DNA from: Nostoc sp. UHCC 0702 | GTDB taxonomy: Bacteria > Cyanobacteriota > Cyanobacteriia > Cyanobacteriales > Nostocaceae | Assembly: GCA_017164015.1 (NCBI GenBank) | Contig: CP071065.1 | Span: 4,875,918-4,939,917, forward strand | Length of the DNA: 64,000 nt | Direction: 5' to 3' | Shown: positions 34,577 to 43,431 of the stretch, in pieces | Layout of the letters: every line of letters begins with the position of its first letter | Numbering within the stretch: position 1 is the stretch's first letter | Position numbers and translations under genes: made by a program | Notes under the pieces: model-generated | Databases searched by the model: none | What the model was told of the DNA's origin: nothing | The model's input: the letters and a program-made list of their open reading frames with translations, nothing else

Positions 34577-35400
34577 CAGCATTTACTCCTAAAATCCACG
34601 GTATCTTGAGCGTAATACCGTAACTTTAGAAATTATACATCATATAGAACAAAAGTTCTCATCGGCTTCAATTTTTGTTACTAAGTGAGCAATTGGTCAT
34701 GGATATCACTATTACTAATACATTCAGGAACGAGGAACAGAGTTTGAAATTTTTGTCCAAAATTAAAATAAGTAAGTTTAACAGCTTACTAGCAAGTTAG
34801 TAGCAATATATTAAAAAGCAACTGAGTTTTTTCGCTGGCAAGCTAATAAACACGGTCGTATTGGTAACATAGTTTTTTCCAAATAATCTGTTACAGATAA
34901 TACTTAACAGAGATAAAAATTGTGGTTTTTTTAGCACATAAAGCTGACTTGAAGAATATAGTTGTTTGGTTATATAAAAGACCAGCCGCACAAGAGTATA
35001 TTCAATATCATGTAAGGGCGATCGCACTCATATAATATGACATGGGAGTTCATCTGTGCGTCCATAGAATGCAGAGACATCAATTGCTTGCGTCAGTATT
35101 TTCCACTAGTTTGACTTGACAATTCGCTGCAAATAGCTGACTGAGTAACTTGCATCTTTAACAATGTTCCTACAAATCTGATTCTCGCAATCACCTTGGT
35201 AAATGGCTATTTGAGCAGAATTCAAGCCTATTTCGACTTTTGCAGCCCTTGTTCAAAGTTTAGAGGATGCGATCGCGTGTGATGTTGAGGTATCAAGCAC
35301 TTATGGATACTTTACCATAATTTTATACAAACTTCTATGTATGTATCGACGAATAGCAGTGGATCTGAGATACTGAAATTCATAGTTTGAGGAGTAATTA
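34577..35400. other. Long intergenic region upstream of sbpA
   Basis: About 820 bases with no convincing gene. It is A+T-rich near sbpA and has scattered HIP1 sites. A 76-codon frame at 34797-35027 has an unlikely composition and was not accepted. I see no repeat or RNA signature. Confidence 0.5.
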
Positions 35401-35401
35401 G

Positions 35402-35465
35402 TAGGGTGGGCATTGCCTAGCAAAATCTAGGAACATTTTGCAGAAAATCACAGCAATGCCCACCT
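35402..35465. repeat. REP-like palindrome at the 3' side of the RAYT gene
   Basis: TAGGGTGGGCATTGCC and the inverse AGCAATGCCCACCTTA enclose an A+T-rich centre. The same GGTGGGCATTGCC arms recur at 36081-36125, 36137-36152, 36209-36272, 37287-37345 and 38179-38243, always near RAYT sequence. Confidence 0.8.
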
Positions 35466-36040
35466 TACCCCGATTCACCAAATACAATCTCTGGGAAATC
35501 TGGGATTTGGGGCATCTTACCACAACAGCTACAAGCCCAATCAGCCTGATATCCGCCTCTTTTTACCCATGTGTGAAAGCTGGAATATTCCCATAGGTGC
35601 GGGCAGGATACCAAACCATGCTTCACTGGATTGTAGTGGATATAATTTAAATGCCTTGTCAAGTCTGCCTGGTCACGAATGGTATGCTCCCAAAACCGAC
35701 GTTGCCAAATATCACTTTCTCTATGTTTGCGACGGGAAGCAGAAACATTTTCAGGTAACGACCTTGTACCCCGTAGCGACCTTGTAAACAGAATCTTTAA
35801 CCGAGAGACTCTTTGAGAGTAATCTGAATCATTAGGCGGTAATGTCCAGAGAAAATGAATATGGTCAGGTAAGACAACTGCTCCAGTAATTTCAAATGGT
35901 CTTTCAGTACGAGTTTTGACAATAGCAGCCCGTAAGCGAGAGACATTTTCTGGCTGAGAAAACAGAGGTGTGCGGCGATAAGTCACCAAGGTGAGGAAAA
36001 AAGTTCCACCTAGTGCGTAGGAGCGACGATATTGGGGCAT
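35465..36040 (-). CDS. REP-associated tyrosine transposase (RAYT, Y1/HUH type)
   Basis: A 191-residue protein of the IS200-like Y1 transposase superfamily. It has the HUH metal motif in LPDHIHFLWTLPP (about residues 57-69) and the RAYT-type helix LNYIHYNPVKHGLVSCPHLW, whose tyrosines include the expected DNA-cleaving residue. RAYTs act on REP palindromes and are usually single-copy, domesticated-looking genes. REP-like palindromes flank it on both sides. The first 106 residues are almost identical to the N-terminus of the chimera at 37352-38158, so the locus has been duplicated. Confidence 0.92.
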   Translation of the reverse strand: MPQYRRSYALGGTFFLTLVTYRRTPLFSQPENVSRLRAAIVKTRTERPFEITGAVVLPDHIHFLWTLPPNDSDYSQRVSRLKILFTRSLRGTRSLPENVSASRRKHRESDIWQRRFWEHTIRDQADLTRHLNYIHYNPVKHGLVSCPHLWEYSSFHTWVKRGGYQADWACSCCGKMPQIPDFPEIVFGESG

Positions 36041-36282
36041 GGGGTGGTATTGAGGACTTTGGTGGGCATTGCCTTTGTAAAATTATAGTTATAAAGTACA
36101 CATATTCAAGGGCAATGCCCACCCTACTTTTACTGAGGTGGGCATTGCCTTTGTAAGCTGATAGTAGGAGCGACGATATTGGGGCATGGGGTGGTATTGA
36201 GGACTTTGGTGGGCATTGCCTCTGTAAAATTATAGTTATAAAGTACACATATTCAAGGGCAATGCCCACCCTACTTTTACTA
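36018..36282. repeat. Tandem duplication of RAYT start and REP palindrome
   Basis: A unit of about 118 bases, starting GTAGGAGCGACG inside the RAYT 5' end and ending after the REP-like palindrome, occurs at 36018 and again at 36164 (offset 146). A third, diverged unit is near 38137-38245. Confidence 0.8.
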
Positions 36283-36305
36283 CTTTTACTCATACAGCCT
36301 TTTTA

Positions 36306-36805
36306 CTACTCTAACCAGTTCTCTAATTGCAAATTAGGTATATTTTCAAAATCTTTGATATTGTTCGTAACCAAAATATCTTTACGAGAACGGACAACGG
36401 CAGCAATTAGTGCATCTACTTCTCCTGTCGGTCTACCAATTTGCCTCAATTCACTTTGAATTTTACCAAATTCTCTGGCAGCATCTATATCAAATGGCTG
36501 AATGGGTAATAGTTCAGTTAGTTGTGCTAGTATTTCTAAATTTTTTTCAACTTGTTTAGAACAGTAAACACCTTTATAAAGTTCTGAAACTACTATTGTA
36601 GAGAGATAGCATTGGCTAAAATAGCGATTAAATATAGGTACTAGTACCGCAAGGCGGAAGTCAAAAGTCAAAAGTCAAAAGTCAAAAGTATTATGGAATG
36701 GGCTTTTTAGGGATTTTAAATGGTTGCTCTATTTCCGCCGCGATGTACTAGTTTGGGATTGCCGTTAAGCAGTGCAATGCAAATGTTAGTATCTAGGAGA
36801 TACAT
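36306..36805 (-). pseudogene. vapC: VapC-type PIN-domain toxin interrupted by a MITE
   Basis: From ATG 36805 the frame reads MYLLDTNICIALLNGNPKLV, the typical VapC start with the first metal-binding Asp. It then enters a MITE and stops. The rest (FNRYFSQCYLSTIVVSELYK to ILVTNNIKDFENIPNLQLENW) resumes after it in another frame. Removing 107 bases (element plus one CTAG copy) restores one frame of about 130 residues with all PIN acidic residues (LLDTN, SELYKG, EVDALIAA, TNNIKDF). The toxin, an RNase, is therefore presumably inactive. Confidence 0.9.
36641..36751. mobile_element. CTAG-target MITE, copy 3, inside vapC
   Basis: Starts CTAGTACCGC, with GGCGGAA, four TCAAAAG heptamers, an A+T-rich centre and TTTCCGCC, and ends GTACTAG. 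The inverted arms GGCGGAA/TTCCGCC lie inside the ends. CTAG is the only sequence consistently duplicated at the borders of all three copies. Precise removal restores vapC. Confidence 0.88.
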
Positions 36806-36816
36806 TAGTGTTTTTC

Positions 36817-37092
36817 CTATTCATCTATTGAGTCTATCACCCTTCCTTGGTAAGTATGACGCTGCTGGTCAATTTCAGCAAAGATGTCTATTAACTCTGG
36901 TTGGTTTTGCCAAACTCCTAATAATTGATTTAATTTTGCTAGTCTTTCTTGATTTGTTAAATGTAGTTTTGCCTCCACAGGTTCAGTAAGAGGAAGTTCT
37001 AGATTAACGATTATTTCTGCTCCATCAGGAATACTAGGAATTTGCTCTAATAATTCAATAGTTTGACCGCGTTTGATTCCTCTAATCTTCAT
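36817..37092 (-). CDS. Probable antitoxin partner of the broken vapC
   Basis: A 91-residue protein located 11 bases upstream of the vapC start, the usual antitoxin position. The N-terminal half (MKIRGIKRGQTIELLEQIPS, then GAEIIVNLELP) looks like a small DNA-binding beta-barrel of AbrB/MazE type, and the C-terminal half is charged and would wrap the toxin. Function is inferred from position and size. It is intact although its toxin is broken. Confidence 0.7.
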   Translation of the reverse strand: MKIRGIKRGQTIELLEQIPSIPDGAEIIVNLELPLTEPVEAKLHLTNQERLAKLNQLLGVWQNQPELIDIFAEIDQQRHTYQGRVIDSIDE

Positions 37093-37351
37093 TGTATGGT
37101 TACTCCTATAATCACTACTATTCTAATTTCAGATAATTTTCTCATTACTTAAGGCTAACACGAACAGCGATCGCTGATAATTTAGGTGTAGTGCATTGGC
37201 GTAGCCCACCGTTGGCAGAGCCTCTCGTAGAGAAGATATCGTCCCTCCTGTGAGAATATATAATCAGGCGATCGCTCGTAGCTTGTAGGGTGGGCATTGC
37301 TCCCGTAAAATCTGGGAATATGTTGCAGAAAATTAGAGCAATGCCTTTTAC

Positions 37352-38158
37352 TCAAATTTGTTCTTTTACCCATTTCCGAAACTCTTTCAATGCTGAACTC
37401 ATTCCTGTGGTTCGCGCCATTTCCACGAATCGGGGAATGATATCAATCACAGCAAAATTAGGAAATGTCGGGCTTGTCTGAGAGTTCACATAATGCTCAC
37501 CTTGCAGCAAACTAATTTCTAAATTTCTGTTTTCATATCGCCAAATTTCAGGTACTCTCAATGCCTCATAAGCACTGATTTGAGTTTTAGAGGTGACATC
37601 AATTTTAATTGCCAAATCAGGAGGAGGATCAACAGTTAGGTCAATTTTGTCTTTACCAATCATTAATTTATAGTTTTGAATATAAAAGCAATCATCCGGT
37701 TCAATACCTGCATTCTTGTCTTTTCGCTTAAAGGTAGTTGAACCTAAAGACTCCCAATTTAAATCGAGTTCATCCAGCAAGGCTTTTACTAAGTCTCCAA
37801 TTATGACTTTACTTCGCTCATGTTCTGGTAACGGAGCCATATGTTTGCGACGGGAAGCGGAAACATTTTCAGGTAACGACCTTGTACCCCGTAGCGACTT
37901 TGTAAATAGAATCTTTAACCGGGAGACTCTTTGAGAGTAATTTGAATCATTAGGCGGTAACGTCCAGAGAAAATGAATATGGTCAGGTAAGACAACTGCT
38001 CCAGTAATTTCAAATGGTCTTTCAGTACGAGTTTTAACAATAGCAGCTCGTAAGCGAGAGACATTTTCTGGCTGAGAAAACAGAGGTGTGCGGCGATAAG
38101 TTACCAGGGTGAGGAAAAAAGTTCCACCTAGTGCGTAGGAGCGACGATATTGGGGCAT
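37352..38158 (-). CDS. Chimera of RAYT N-terminus and Uma2-type nuclease
   Basis: Residues 1-106 (37841-38158) nearly duplicate the RAYT at 35465, including HIHFLW, but stop at ASRRKH, before the helix with the catalytic tyrosine. From residue 107 the sequence is a Uma2 (DUF820) domain lacking its first 50 or so residues: MAPLPEHERSKVIIGDLV, DDCFYIQN and DPPPDLAIKIDVTSKT, the restriction-like core. The frame is open throughout 268 residues. Either a RAYT unit was inserted or recombined into a uma2 gene, or this is a new fusion. Neither half is likely to be fully active. Confidence 0.85.
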   Translation of the reverse strand: MPQYRRSYALGGTFFLTLVTYRRTPLFSQPENVSRLRAAIVKTRTERPFEITGAVVLPDHIHFLWTLPPNDSNYSQRVSRLKILFTKSLRGTRSLPENVSASRRKHMAPLPEHERSKVIIGDLVKALLDELDLNWESLGSTTFKRKDKNAGIEPDDCFYIQNYKLMIGKDKIDLTVDPPPDLAIKIDVTSKTQISAYEALRVPEIWRYENRNLEISLLQGEHYVNSQTSPTFPNFAVIDIIPRFVEMARTTGMSSALKEFRKWVKEQI

Positions 38159-38178
38159 GGGGTAATATTGAGTACTTT

Positions 38179-38243
38179 GGTGGGCATTGCCTTTGTAAGT
38201 TTATAGTTACAAAGTACACATTTTTAGAGGCAATGCCCACCCT
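38179..38243. repeat. REP-like palindrome upstream of the chimera
   Basis: GGTGGGCATTGCC and GGCAATGCCCACC form the arms, with a middle very similar to the palindromes at 36081 and 36209. It separates the chimera from the next uma2 gene. Confidence 0.8.
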
Positions 38244-38250
38244 ACATTTA

Positions 38251-38808
38251 CTAAGGAATTCCCGCTTGTTGAAAAATTTGTTCGGGTGTAATTTGCAGTC
38301 CTTCAAATAAAGAATCTTCTAAACTATCTTCACCAGTTTTTGTTTGAGGTCGTGCATCGGGATAAAAAATAGTCACTGTTTTAGCTTTTGCATCCACAAC
38401 CCAAACTCTCATCACACCTGCATCTAGATAATCTGTAGCTTTAGCACTCATTTCGCCAAAAGTTTGGTCAGGAGAGATAATTTCAATCGCTAAGTCTGGA
38501 GGTATGGGACAAGGTTCATCTTCGATAACATCACTCTTGAGGCGAGAGTAAGAGACATAAAGTAAGTCTGGTATAGGAACCCAATCTCGACCTTTACGTT
38601 TTAAGGTAACTGCCCATTCAATACCAACTTCACCGCGATTTTTTGCCCACGGAGTTAAGATTAGATAAATTGTACCTGTTAGTCTTGAATGAAATCTTTT
38701 TGGAGCCATTTTCGGTTTAGCTGCACCATCAACTAATTCGTAGGTTATATCGCCTTCTGGTAGGGCTAGGAATTGTTTTAGTGTGAGTTGAGGTTTGACT
38801 TGAGTCAT
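38251..38808 (-). CDS. Uma2-family (DUF820) putative endonuclease
   Basis: From ATG 38808 the product is 185 residues. It has a complete Uma2 layout: LTLKQFLALPEGDITYELVD at the start, then the PD-(D/E)xK-like core with VPIPDLLYVS, PPDLAIEIISPDQ and a later MRVWVVDAKAKTVTIF. Uma2 proteins are very numerous in cyanobacteria; a role as nucleases is predicted from the fold. An earlier in-frame start at 38838 adds ten residues coded partly by a HIP1 site. The stop codon lies close to a REP-like palindrome. Confidence 0.85.
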   Translation of the reverse strand: MTQVKPQLTLKQFLALPEGDITYELVDGAAKPKMAPKRFHSRLTGTIYLILTPWAKNRGEVGIEWAVTLKRKGRDWVPIPDLLYVSYSRLKSDVIEDEPCPIPPDLAIEIISPDQTFGEMSAKATDYLDAGVMRVWVVDAKAKTVTIFYPDARPQTKTGEDSLEDSLFEGLQITPEQIFQQAGIP

Positions 38809-38893
38809 CGCGATCGCATTTCCTTCAGCAGTCACCAACTGAGTCAGACGTTTTAGTAGTATGGAAACCCTGATTTAATCAGAGTTTCTGTAA

Positions 38894-40144
38894 TTACGAA
38901 TTAGTTGCTTCTAGCCAAACTTCCACATCATCTCCTAGCAATTTTTCTGCTGCTTCTAGCATAGATGCAGCTATATCTTTCAAGTCTTCACGATTATTCA
39001 AGTAGGTTTTTAATGCTTCCATTGGGTCAATACTGCTACTTGCACTTAATTCGGGAATGCGCGGTCGAGCTAGCTGACTCACTAATTCTGGTTGAATGGT
39101 GTAGGTGTGGGCTGAATTTAAAGCAGCATGTAAGGCGGGGTTATCAATTAAATCCAATTGTTCCGAGCGAAGTTTGTAAATTAGCCGCACTACTGCATCT
39201 TGAATATCATGTTTAGCGATCGCTTTGATCAATGCAGCTTGGGGATCATCTGCTTTTGAGGCATCCACCTCAATTGTACGGAAAAGCCGAGCTGGCAAGG
39301 GGCAAAATTCCCATTGCACACTTCCCCGCTCCAGTTCTATCATTACATAACCTTTGTCTTCTTTTTCTTCGCTAAAATCTACCCGCTCAATGCTTCCTGG
39401 ATAAATCACTGGCGGGTTGTTAGATTTATTCAAATTTTGATGGCGGTGGACATGTCCTAGCGCTACATAATCAAAACAGGGACGTGTCAGTAAAGATAAC
39501 GGTAGAGTAAAGCCTTTACCCACCGCTAAATAACGTTCTGCTCCCAAAGAAGCATTATCAGCCATCAAGTGAGCCAAAAGCACAGTTGGCACATCAGGGT
39601 CAAGACGGCGAATTTCTCCTTCTAAAACAACTTGCAAACGGTCAGTTAATAACTGGTTGATTTCCGCTAAAGACAAGTTTTCGGTTTCTTCACGAGTCAT
39701 CAAGGTTGAACGCGTCAACCAAGGAAGGGTGATAACTTGCACTCTACCGTTGCGCGTTGAGATGTGGTGAGTGGTTAATTTATCACCGACTACAAAGCCT
39801 GGTACTCCCAAGGTGCGGTAAATATTTAAACTCGCTCCTCCTTGTCCTTGGGAATGTTGGTCGTGGTTCCCTACCAACAAGACTGTGGGAATGTTAGCAT
39901 CCACGAGACGGCGAAACTGGCTGGCAAAAGCTTCTTGCACATATGGTGGTGGCGTCGCATCAGGAAAAGCATCGCCACCAAATATTACCAAATCCACGGG
40001 TTCTGCAAGCGATCGGTCAATACATCGAGATAATGTATTGACAAAATCTTCTAATCGTGTATTTAACCCTGTTGTTGGATTAATCCGTCCGTGGGAAAAA
40101 CCACTTCCCATGTGGATGTCGGAGAGGTGAAGAATTTTAATCAT
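38894..40144 (-). CDS. sbcD: SbcD-like DNA repair exonuclease subunit
   Basis: A 416-residue metallophosphoesterase of the SbcD/Mre11 type. Phosphoesterase motifs are in order: LHLSDIHMG, VIFGGDAFPD, LLVGNHDQHS, VLLAHLMAD and VALGHVHRHQ, followed by a capping and C-terminal helical domain. With SbcC it cleaves DNA hairpins and double-strand ends. The sbcC partner is not adjacent. The gene is followed at its start side by a short heptamer run and cysH. Confidence 0.92.
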   Translation of the reverse strand: MIKILHLSDIHMGSGFSHGRINPTTGLNTRLEDFVNTLSRCIDRSLAEPVDLVIFGGDAFPDATPPPYVQEAFASQFRRLVDANIPTVLLVGNHDQHSQGQGGASLNIYRTLGVPGFVVGDKLTTHHISTRNGRVQVITLPWLTRSTLMTREETENLSLAEINQLLTDRLQVVLEGEIRRLDPDVPTVLLAHLMADNASLGAERYLAVGKGFTLPLSLLTRPCFDYVALGHVHRHQNLNKSNNPPVIYPGSIERVDFSEEKEDKGYVMIELERGSVQWEFCPLPARLFRTIEVDASKADDPQAALIKAIAKHDIQDAVVRLIYKLRSEQLDLIDNPALHAALNSAHTYTIQPELVSQLARPRIPELSASSSIDPMEALKTYLNNREDLKDIAASMLEAAEKLLGDDVEVWLEATNS

Positions 40145-40211
40145 ATGTGTCAGTTGTCAGTTGTTCTTTCTCTAAATACTACTGACTAATGACAACTGAC
40201 TAATGACTAAA

Positions 40212-40937
40212 TTAAATATGAATTCCACATTCTGTTTTATTACTTCCCCGCCAGCGTCCGGCGCGTTCGTCTTCACCATCACCTACTTTAGTGGTGATGG
40301 GTTCGTCACCAATGCTGGGATAACCTTGGTCGTGCAGAGGGTTGTAAATTACTCCATGTTCAGCCACATAACGCCAGCTATCTTGGCGTGTCCAGGCGGC
40401 TATGGGATTTACTTTCAGCCGACCTTGATTATCGAGTTCAAATATGGGCATATTAGCACGGGTTACTGCTTGGTCGCGGCGGCGTCCGGTAATCCAAGCG
40501 ACTGTGTTGAGTTCGTCTAAACCCCGTAATAGTGGTTCAATTTTAGTAACTTGGTGGAATTGGGCAATATCTTGATTCCAGAGTGCTTCGCCGTATTTAG
40601 CTTTGAAGGCTTCGCGGGTATCTACGTCTGGAGTTTTGTAAGTTTGCAAATCTAAGTTATAGACTTCTTTGGTTTTAGCAACTAGTTCTAGAGTTTGGGG
40701 GAAGTGGAACAAGGTGTCGAGAAATATCACAGGAACAGGATGCTTGAGTTCGCTGTAAAGTATATGGGTAATTACCATGTCATCCACGTTAAAGGCGCTG
40801 GTTTGTACCAGTGCTGTGGGGATATTCTCTATAGACCATGCCAGGATTTCTTTAGGAGTGGCAGTTTCAAACTGTTGATTTAATAGTTCTAAGTCAAAAG
40901 TGGTGGTTAGGTTTCTAGATGCCGTGGAAGCTGTCAT
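40212..40937 (-). CDS. cysH: Phosphoadenylyl-sulfate reductase
   Basis: From ATG 40937 (MTASTASRNLTTTFDLELLN) the product is 241 residues. The ATP-pyrophosphatase-like core contains TSAFNVDDMVITHIL and FLDTLFHFPQTLELV; the C-terminal ECGIHI motif carries the catalytic cysteine. It lacks the two extra CC pairs of iron-sulfur APS reductases, so PAPS is the expected substrate, reduced with thioredoxin to sulfite. A longer frame upstream adds a leader that is not conserved-looking. It is linked to sulfate uptake, as is sbpA. Confidence 0.94.
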   Translation of the reverse strand: MTASTASRNLTTTFDLELLNQQFETATPKEILAWSIENIPTALVQTSAFNVDDMVITHILYSELKHPVPVIFLDTLFHFPQTLELVAKTKEVYNLDLQTYKTPDVDTREAFKAKYGEALWNQDIAQFHQVTKIEPLLRGLDELNTVAWITGRRRDQAVTRANMPIFELDNQGRLKVNPIAAWTRQDSWRYVAEHGVIYNPLHDQGYPSIGDEPITTKVGDGEDERAGRWRGSNKTECGIHI

Positions 40938-41230
40938 GATAATTTTCCGGTCAAATGGTTTTACCTTGATTAAATTTAATCTTACCCTATAAAGGCGCAT
41001 ATCCCGCTCGGGGATAAGTGAATTATTTTGTTCGGTTATCACTACCTAGTAATTGAAGATAAGTGCTTTAATATACTAATGTTTTTTGGAATTAATTAGG
41101 TGTATTGAGTAAATACCACAGCATTTACTAAGAAACTTAACGAAAATTTAAGTTTTACGATGGTTTGATAGATATTTATGCTGTTACTGATATGTTTATT
41201 TAAATAAATAAATTAAGGGATTTTACTAAA

Positions 41231-41335
41231 ATGAAGAACTCAAAATTCACCAATACCTTAGGTCAATCTCTGTTTATGGGCGCTTTGATTATGTTAACCA
41301 GTGTTAGCATCATCACGATCATGAACGTTTTCTAA
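41231..41335 (+). CDS. Putative 34-residue single-helix membrane peptide
   Basis: A short gene reading MKNSKFTNTLGQSLFMGALI then MLTSVSIITIMNVF. It has a polar N-terminus and one hydrophobic helix, a TTAAGGGA ribosome-binding-like site eight bases before ATG, and a strong terminator 35 bases after its stop. This complete, compact unit in an otherwise empty gap is the main evidence. Small membrane peptides are common in photosynthetic complexes, but no family was recognised. Confidence 0.6.
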   Translation: MKNSKFTNTLGQSLFMGALIMLTSVSIITIMNVF

Positions 41336-41370
41336 GAAAAATCTCAAAGTGTTAGCAAAAAAAGTTTACA

Positions 41371-41400
41371 AAACCCTGCTCAAGACTGAGTAGGGTTTTT
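41371..41400 (+). terminator. Rho-independent terminator after the small peptide gene
   Basis: AAACCCT pairs with AGGGTTT, with an inner CTCA/TGAG stem and a 4-base loop, followed by T residues and GCATTTTG. Confidence 0.8.
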
Positions 41401-41489
41401 GCATTTTGTTACATATTTCAAAAAAGCTATGGTGTTGACTGATGACTGTCATCGTTCATTGGTCAGTATAGTGATACTACACTAATTAC

Positions 41490-42587
41490 CTATTTTTTTA
41501 GCAAAATCTCTAAATATTTTTGCAGTAATCCCACTAGGAGAGTAAGGAGTGGTGTAGTTACACTGAGTAGATACCGCCGAAAGGTTTGGACATCAAAGGG
41601 CCATACAGGGAATTCGTCAGTCATTGTGTAGAAAGTACGTAGCTCTCGAACTTTTTCAGTTCTTATTTTCAGAGTTTCTGCATCTTCTGTCAGACTATTG
41701 TGAATTTGTGAGTAATCTGCTTGGAACTGGTGAGCAATCTTGTGTAAAAGTTTCTTCTTAGCCTCTTCCATACCTCTATGAGCAGTCAGTAAAGGCCCAA
41801 AAAAACACGCCAATGATAAAGAAATATACAGTATAACGATAAAATAAATATACCAATAATCTTGCCCACGGCTTTGTGTGATAGTTTGGTAGCTAATAAT
41901 GCTAATCCAGAAACCTAGAATAGTTATTAAGTAGGCAGCCTTGAGCGAATAATCACTCAGAGGTCGAAGACCACCACAGCGATCTGGATGAAGTGGATTA
42001 ATATTCAGATTTTTCTTTCTGAAAATGCGATGTAGAATTTGTATATTGTTAATCAGATTAAGAATCAGTATAGTACCCATGTAGATAATTATCAGGGTAG
42101 CAATTGTGACGCTCAAATTTGGTAGTAAACCTGAGCTTGTCCAGCTTTTACTCAAATTGGGTTGAGTAACGAATACTAAAATACCGATACCAACACCGCT
42201 ACCGAGGGCGAATAAATTCCGCAATCTTTTGTAATAAAGAAATGAAGATATACGCTCAATCTTTAATCTGTCAATTTTTACTACATTAGATGCATCAATG
42301 TTATTAATTACACTGTTAATTGCCTGGAAACTCCACAAATAATATCCAACCACTACGGGATTTATGACTATGGCTGCTATCCAGGGTATCGGGTCTTGAA
42401 GCAATCCTCTGTGCCCAGCTTTAAGCCACAAAGTATGGCTGACTAATGCAACTAGTAGATAAAATATGACAGCGATCGCTAGTGACCACAATCCAGCACT
42501 CAGAGGCGAGAAATGGAGCTTTTCTAACAGTAAATATGCAATGGGATCGGAACGACAAAGCTTGTTTTCCTGTAGCCTATGATTCAT
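41490..42587 (-). CDS. Multi-pass membrane protein of unknown function
   Basis: A 365-residue protein with about seven hydrophobic helices (for example LWSLAIAVIFYLLVALVSH, TIATLIIIYMGTILILNLI, WYIYFIVILYISLSLACFF) and a soluble region near residues 285-325 that is likely helical. The sequence NINPLHPDRCGGLRPLSDYS before helix five has a conserved look. No transporter or enzyme motif was recognised. It stands alone, convergent to the small peptide gene's terminator. Confidence 0.7.
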   Translation of the reverse strand: MNHRLQENKLCRSDPIAYLLLEKLHFSPLSAGLWSLAIAVIFYLLVALVSHTLWLKAGHRGLLQDPIPWIAAIVINPVVVGYYLWSFQAINSVINNIDASNVVKIDRLKIERISSFLYYKRLRNLFALGSGVGIGILVFVTQPNLSKSWTSSGLLPNLSVTIATLIIIYMGTILILNLINNIQILHRIFRKKNLNINPLHPDRCGGLRPLSDYSLKAAYLITILGFWISIISYQTITQSRGQDYWYIYFIVILYISLSLACFFGPLLTAHRGMEEAKKKLLHKIAHQFQADYSQIHNSLTEDAETLKIRTEKVRELRTFYTMTDEFPVWPFDVQTFRRYLLSVTTPLLTLLVGLLQKYLEILLKK

Positions 42588-42868
42588 TACTTTCAGAGTT
42601 GGTTGATAGTATCAATAAAATACTGATATTATACATAAGTTTTGCGTATAAACACCAAAAAATTGCAGGCGATCGCGCGATCGCCTCCTACTCCCAATAA
42701 TGCAATTTTTCAATTAAGCGATCGCTACACCTAAACCAAGTATTGCCAACCGGATTCTTTACCCTAACTGTTCACTAAACCTCAATCACAGGTAGTAACT
42801 GCATAGGCGTTGGGTGTAGCGATGTTTACGACAAGTTCGCTTACACACTGTGGTCAATACCAATACAG

Positions 42869-43153
42869 TTAATAAACCTCATCATGCGTGCCAATGTCGA
42901 GCAGAACAATGACTTCACTATTTGTTTCTGCATCCAGTTCAATGGAGAAGACAACACGACAATCATAGCCACAAGAGCAGGACTGAAGACCGTCAAGTTT
43001 GCCCCTCAGTTTGTGGGTACCCAAGGCTGGAGCAAATACGTCTGCTTCCATTTGTTGAAGAGTTTCTTCAATGCGCTGCTGGAGTTCAGCATTTTGCTTG
43101 ACAAACTTACGGAATGCTCGTTTGAATTTTGGGGTCAAAACCAGCAGTCTCAT
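42869..43153 (-). CDS. RelE/ParE-superfamily toxin (YafQ-like)
   Basis: A 94-residue protein with the RelE fold pattern: LTPKFKRAFRKFVKQNAELQ, HKLRGKLDGLQSCSCGYDCR VVFSI, and a C-terminal VLLDIGTHDEVY, where the terminal His and Tyr match the mRNA-interferase active site of YafQ/RelE-type toxins. It would cut mRNA on the ribosome when freed from the antitoxin. It overlaps the upstream gene by four bases (ATGA), the typical toxin-antitoxin arrangement. Confidence 0.85.
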   Translation of the reverse strand: MRLLVLTPKFKRAFRKFVKQNAELQQRIEETLQQMEADVFAPALGTHKLRGKLDGLQSCSCGYDCRVVFSIELDAETNSEVIVLLDIGTHDEVY

Positions 43154-43377
43154 TTCTCTGGTTCATTTAAAGACTGGCGTAACGCTGCAATCACATCCTG
43201 GGCTGACTGATGCCGAAATTTACCTGTATGGAAATCAGCTAAGGTTTTTTGGGCATCCGTGGCTATTTCTGTACGACGATTTTCGTGGAGGCGGTTTTGT
43301 AGAATCTTGATCAGCATTTCTTGCTGCTCGTAGGGAAGTTGGGAAGCATCTTCCAGCACTTGATCGAGATTACTCAT
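43150..43377 (-). CDS. Antitoxin of the RelE/YafQ-like pair
   Basis: A 75-residue protein starting MSNLDQVLEDASQLPYEQQE and ending in a charged tail (ALRQSLNEPEK). Its size, the four-base overlap with the toxin and the helical, acidic sequence fit a type II antitoxin. It would repress its own operon as a complex with the toxin. Confidence 0.8.
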   Translation of the reverse strand: MSNLDQVLEDASQLPYEQQEMLIKILQNRLHENRRTEIATDAQKTLADFHTGKFRHQSAQDVIAALRQSLNEPEK

Positions 43378-43431
43378 AATGAAATTAGACTATTGATTTT
43401 GAGATTGAACAACATTACAAAGTTGAGTGAA

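Noticed and set aside
34797..35027. 76-codon frame on the minus strand upstream of sbpA
   Set aside because: Its composition is like translated A+T-rich intergenic DNA, it has no ribosome-binding site and no recognisable motif.
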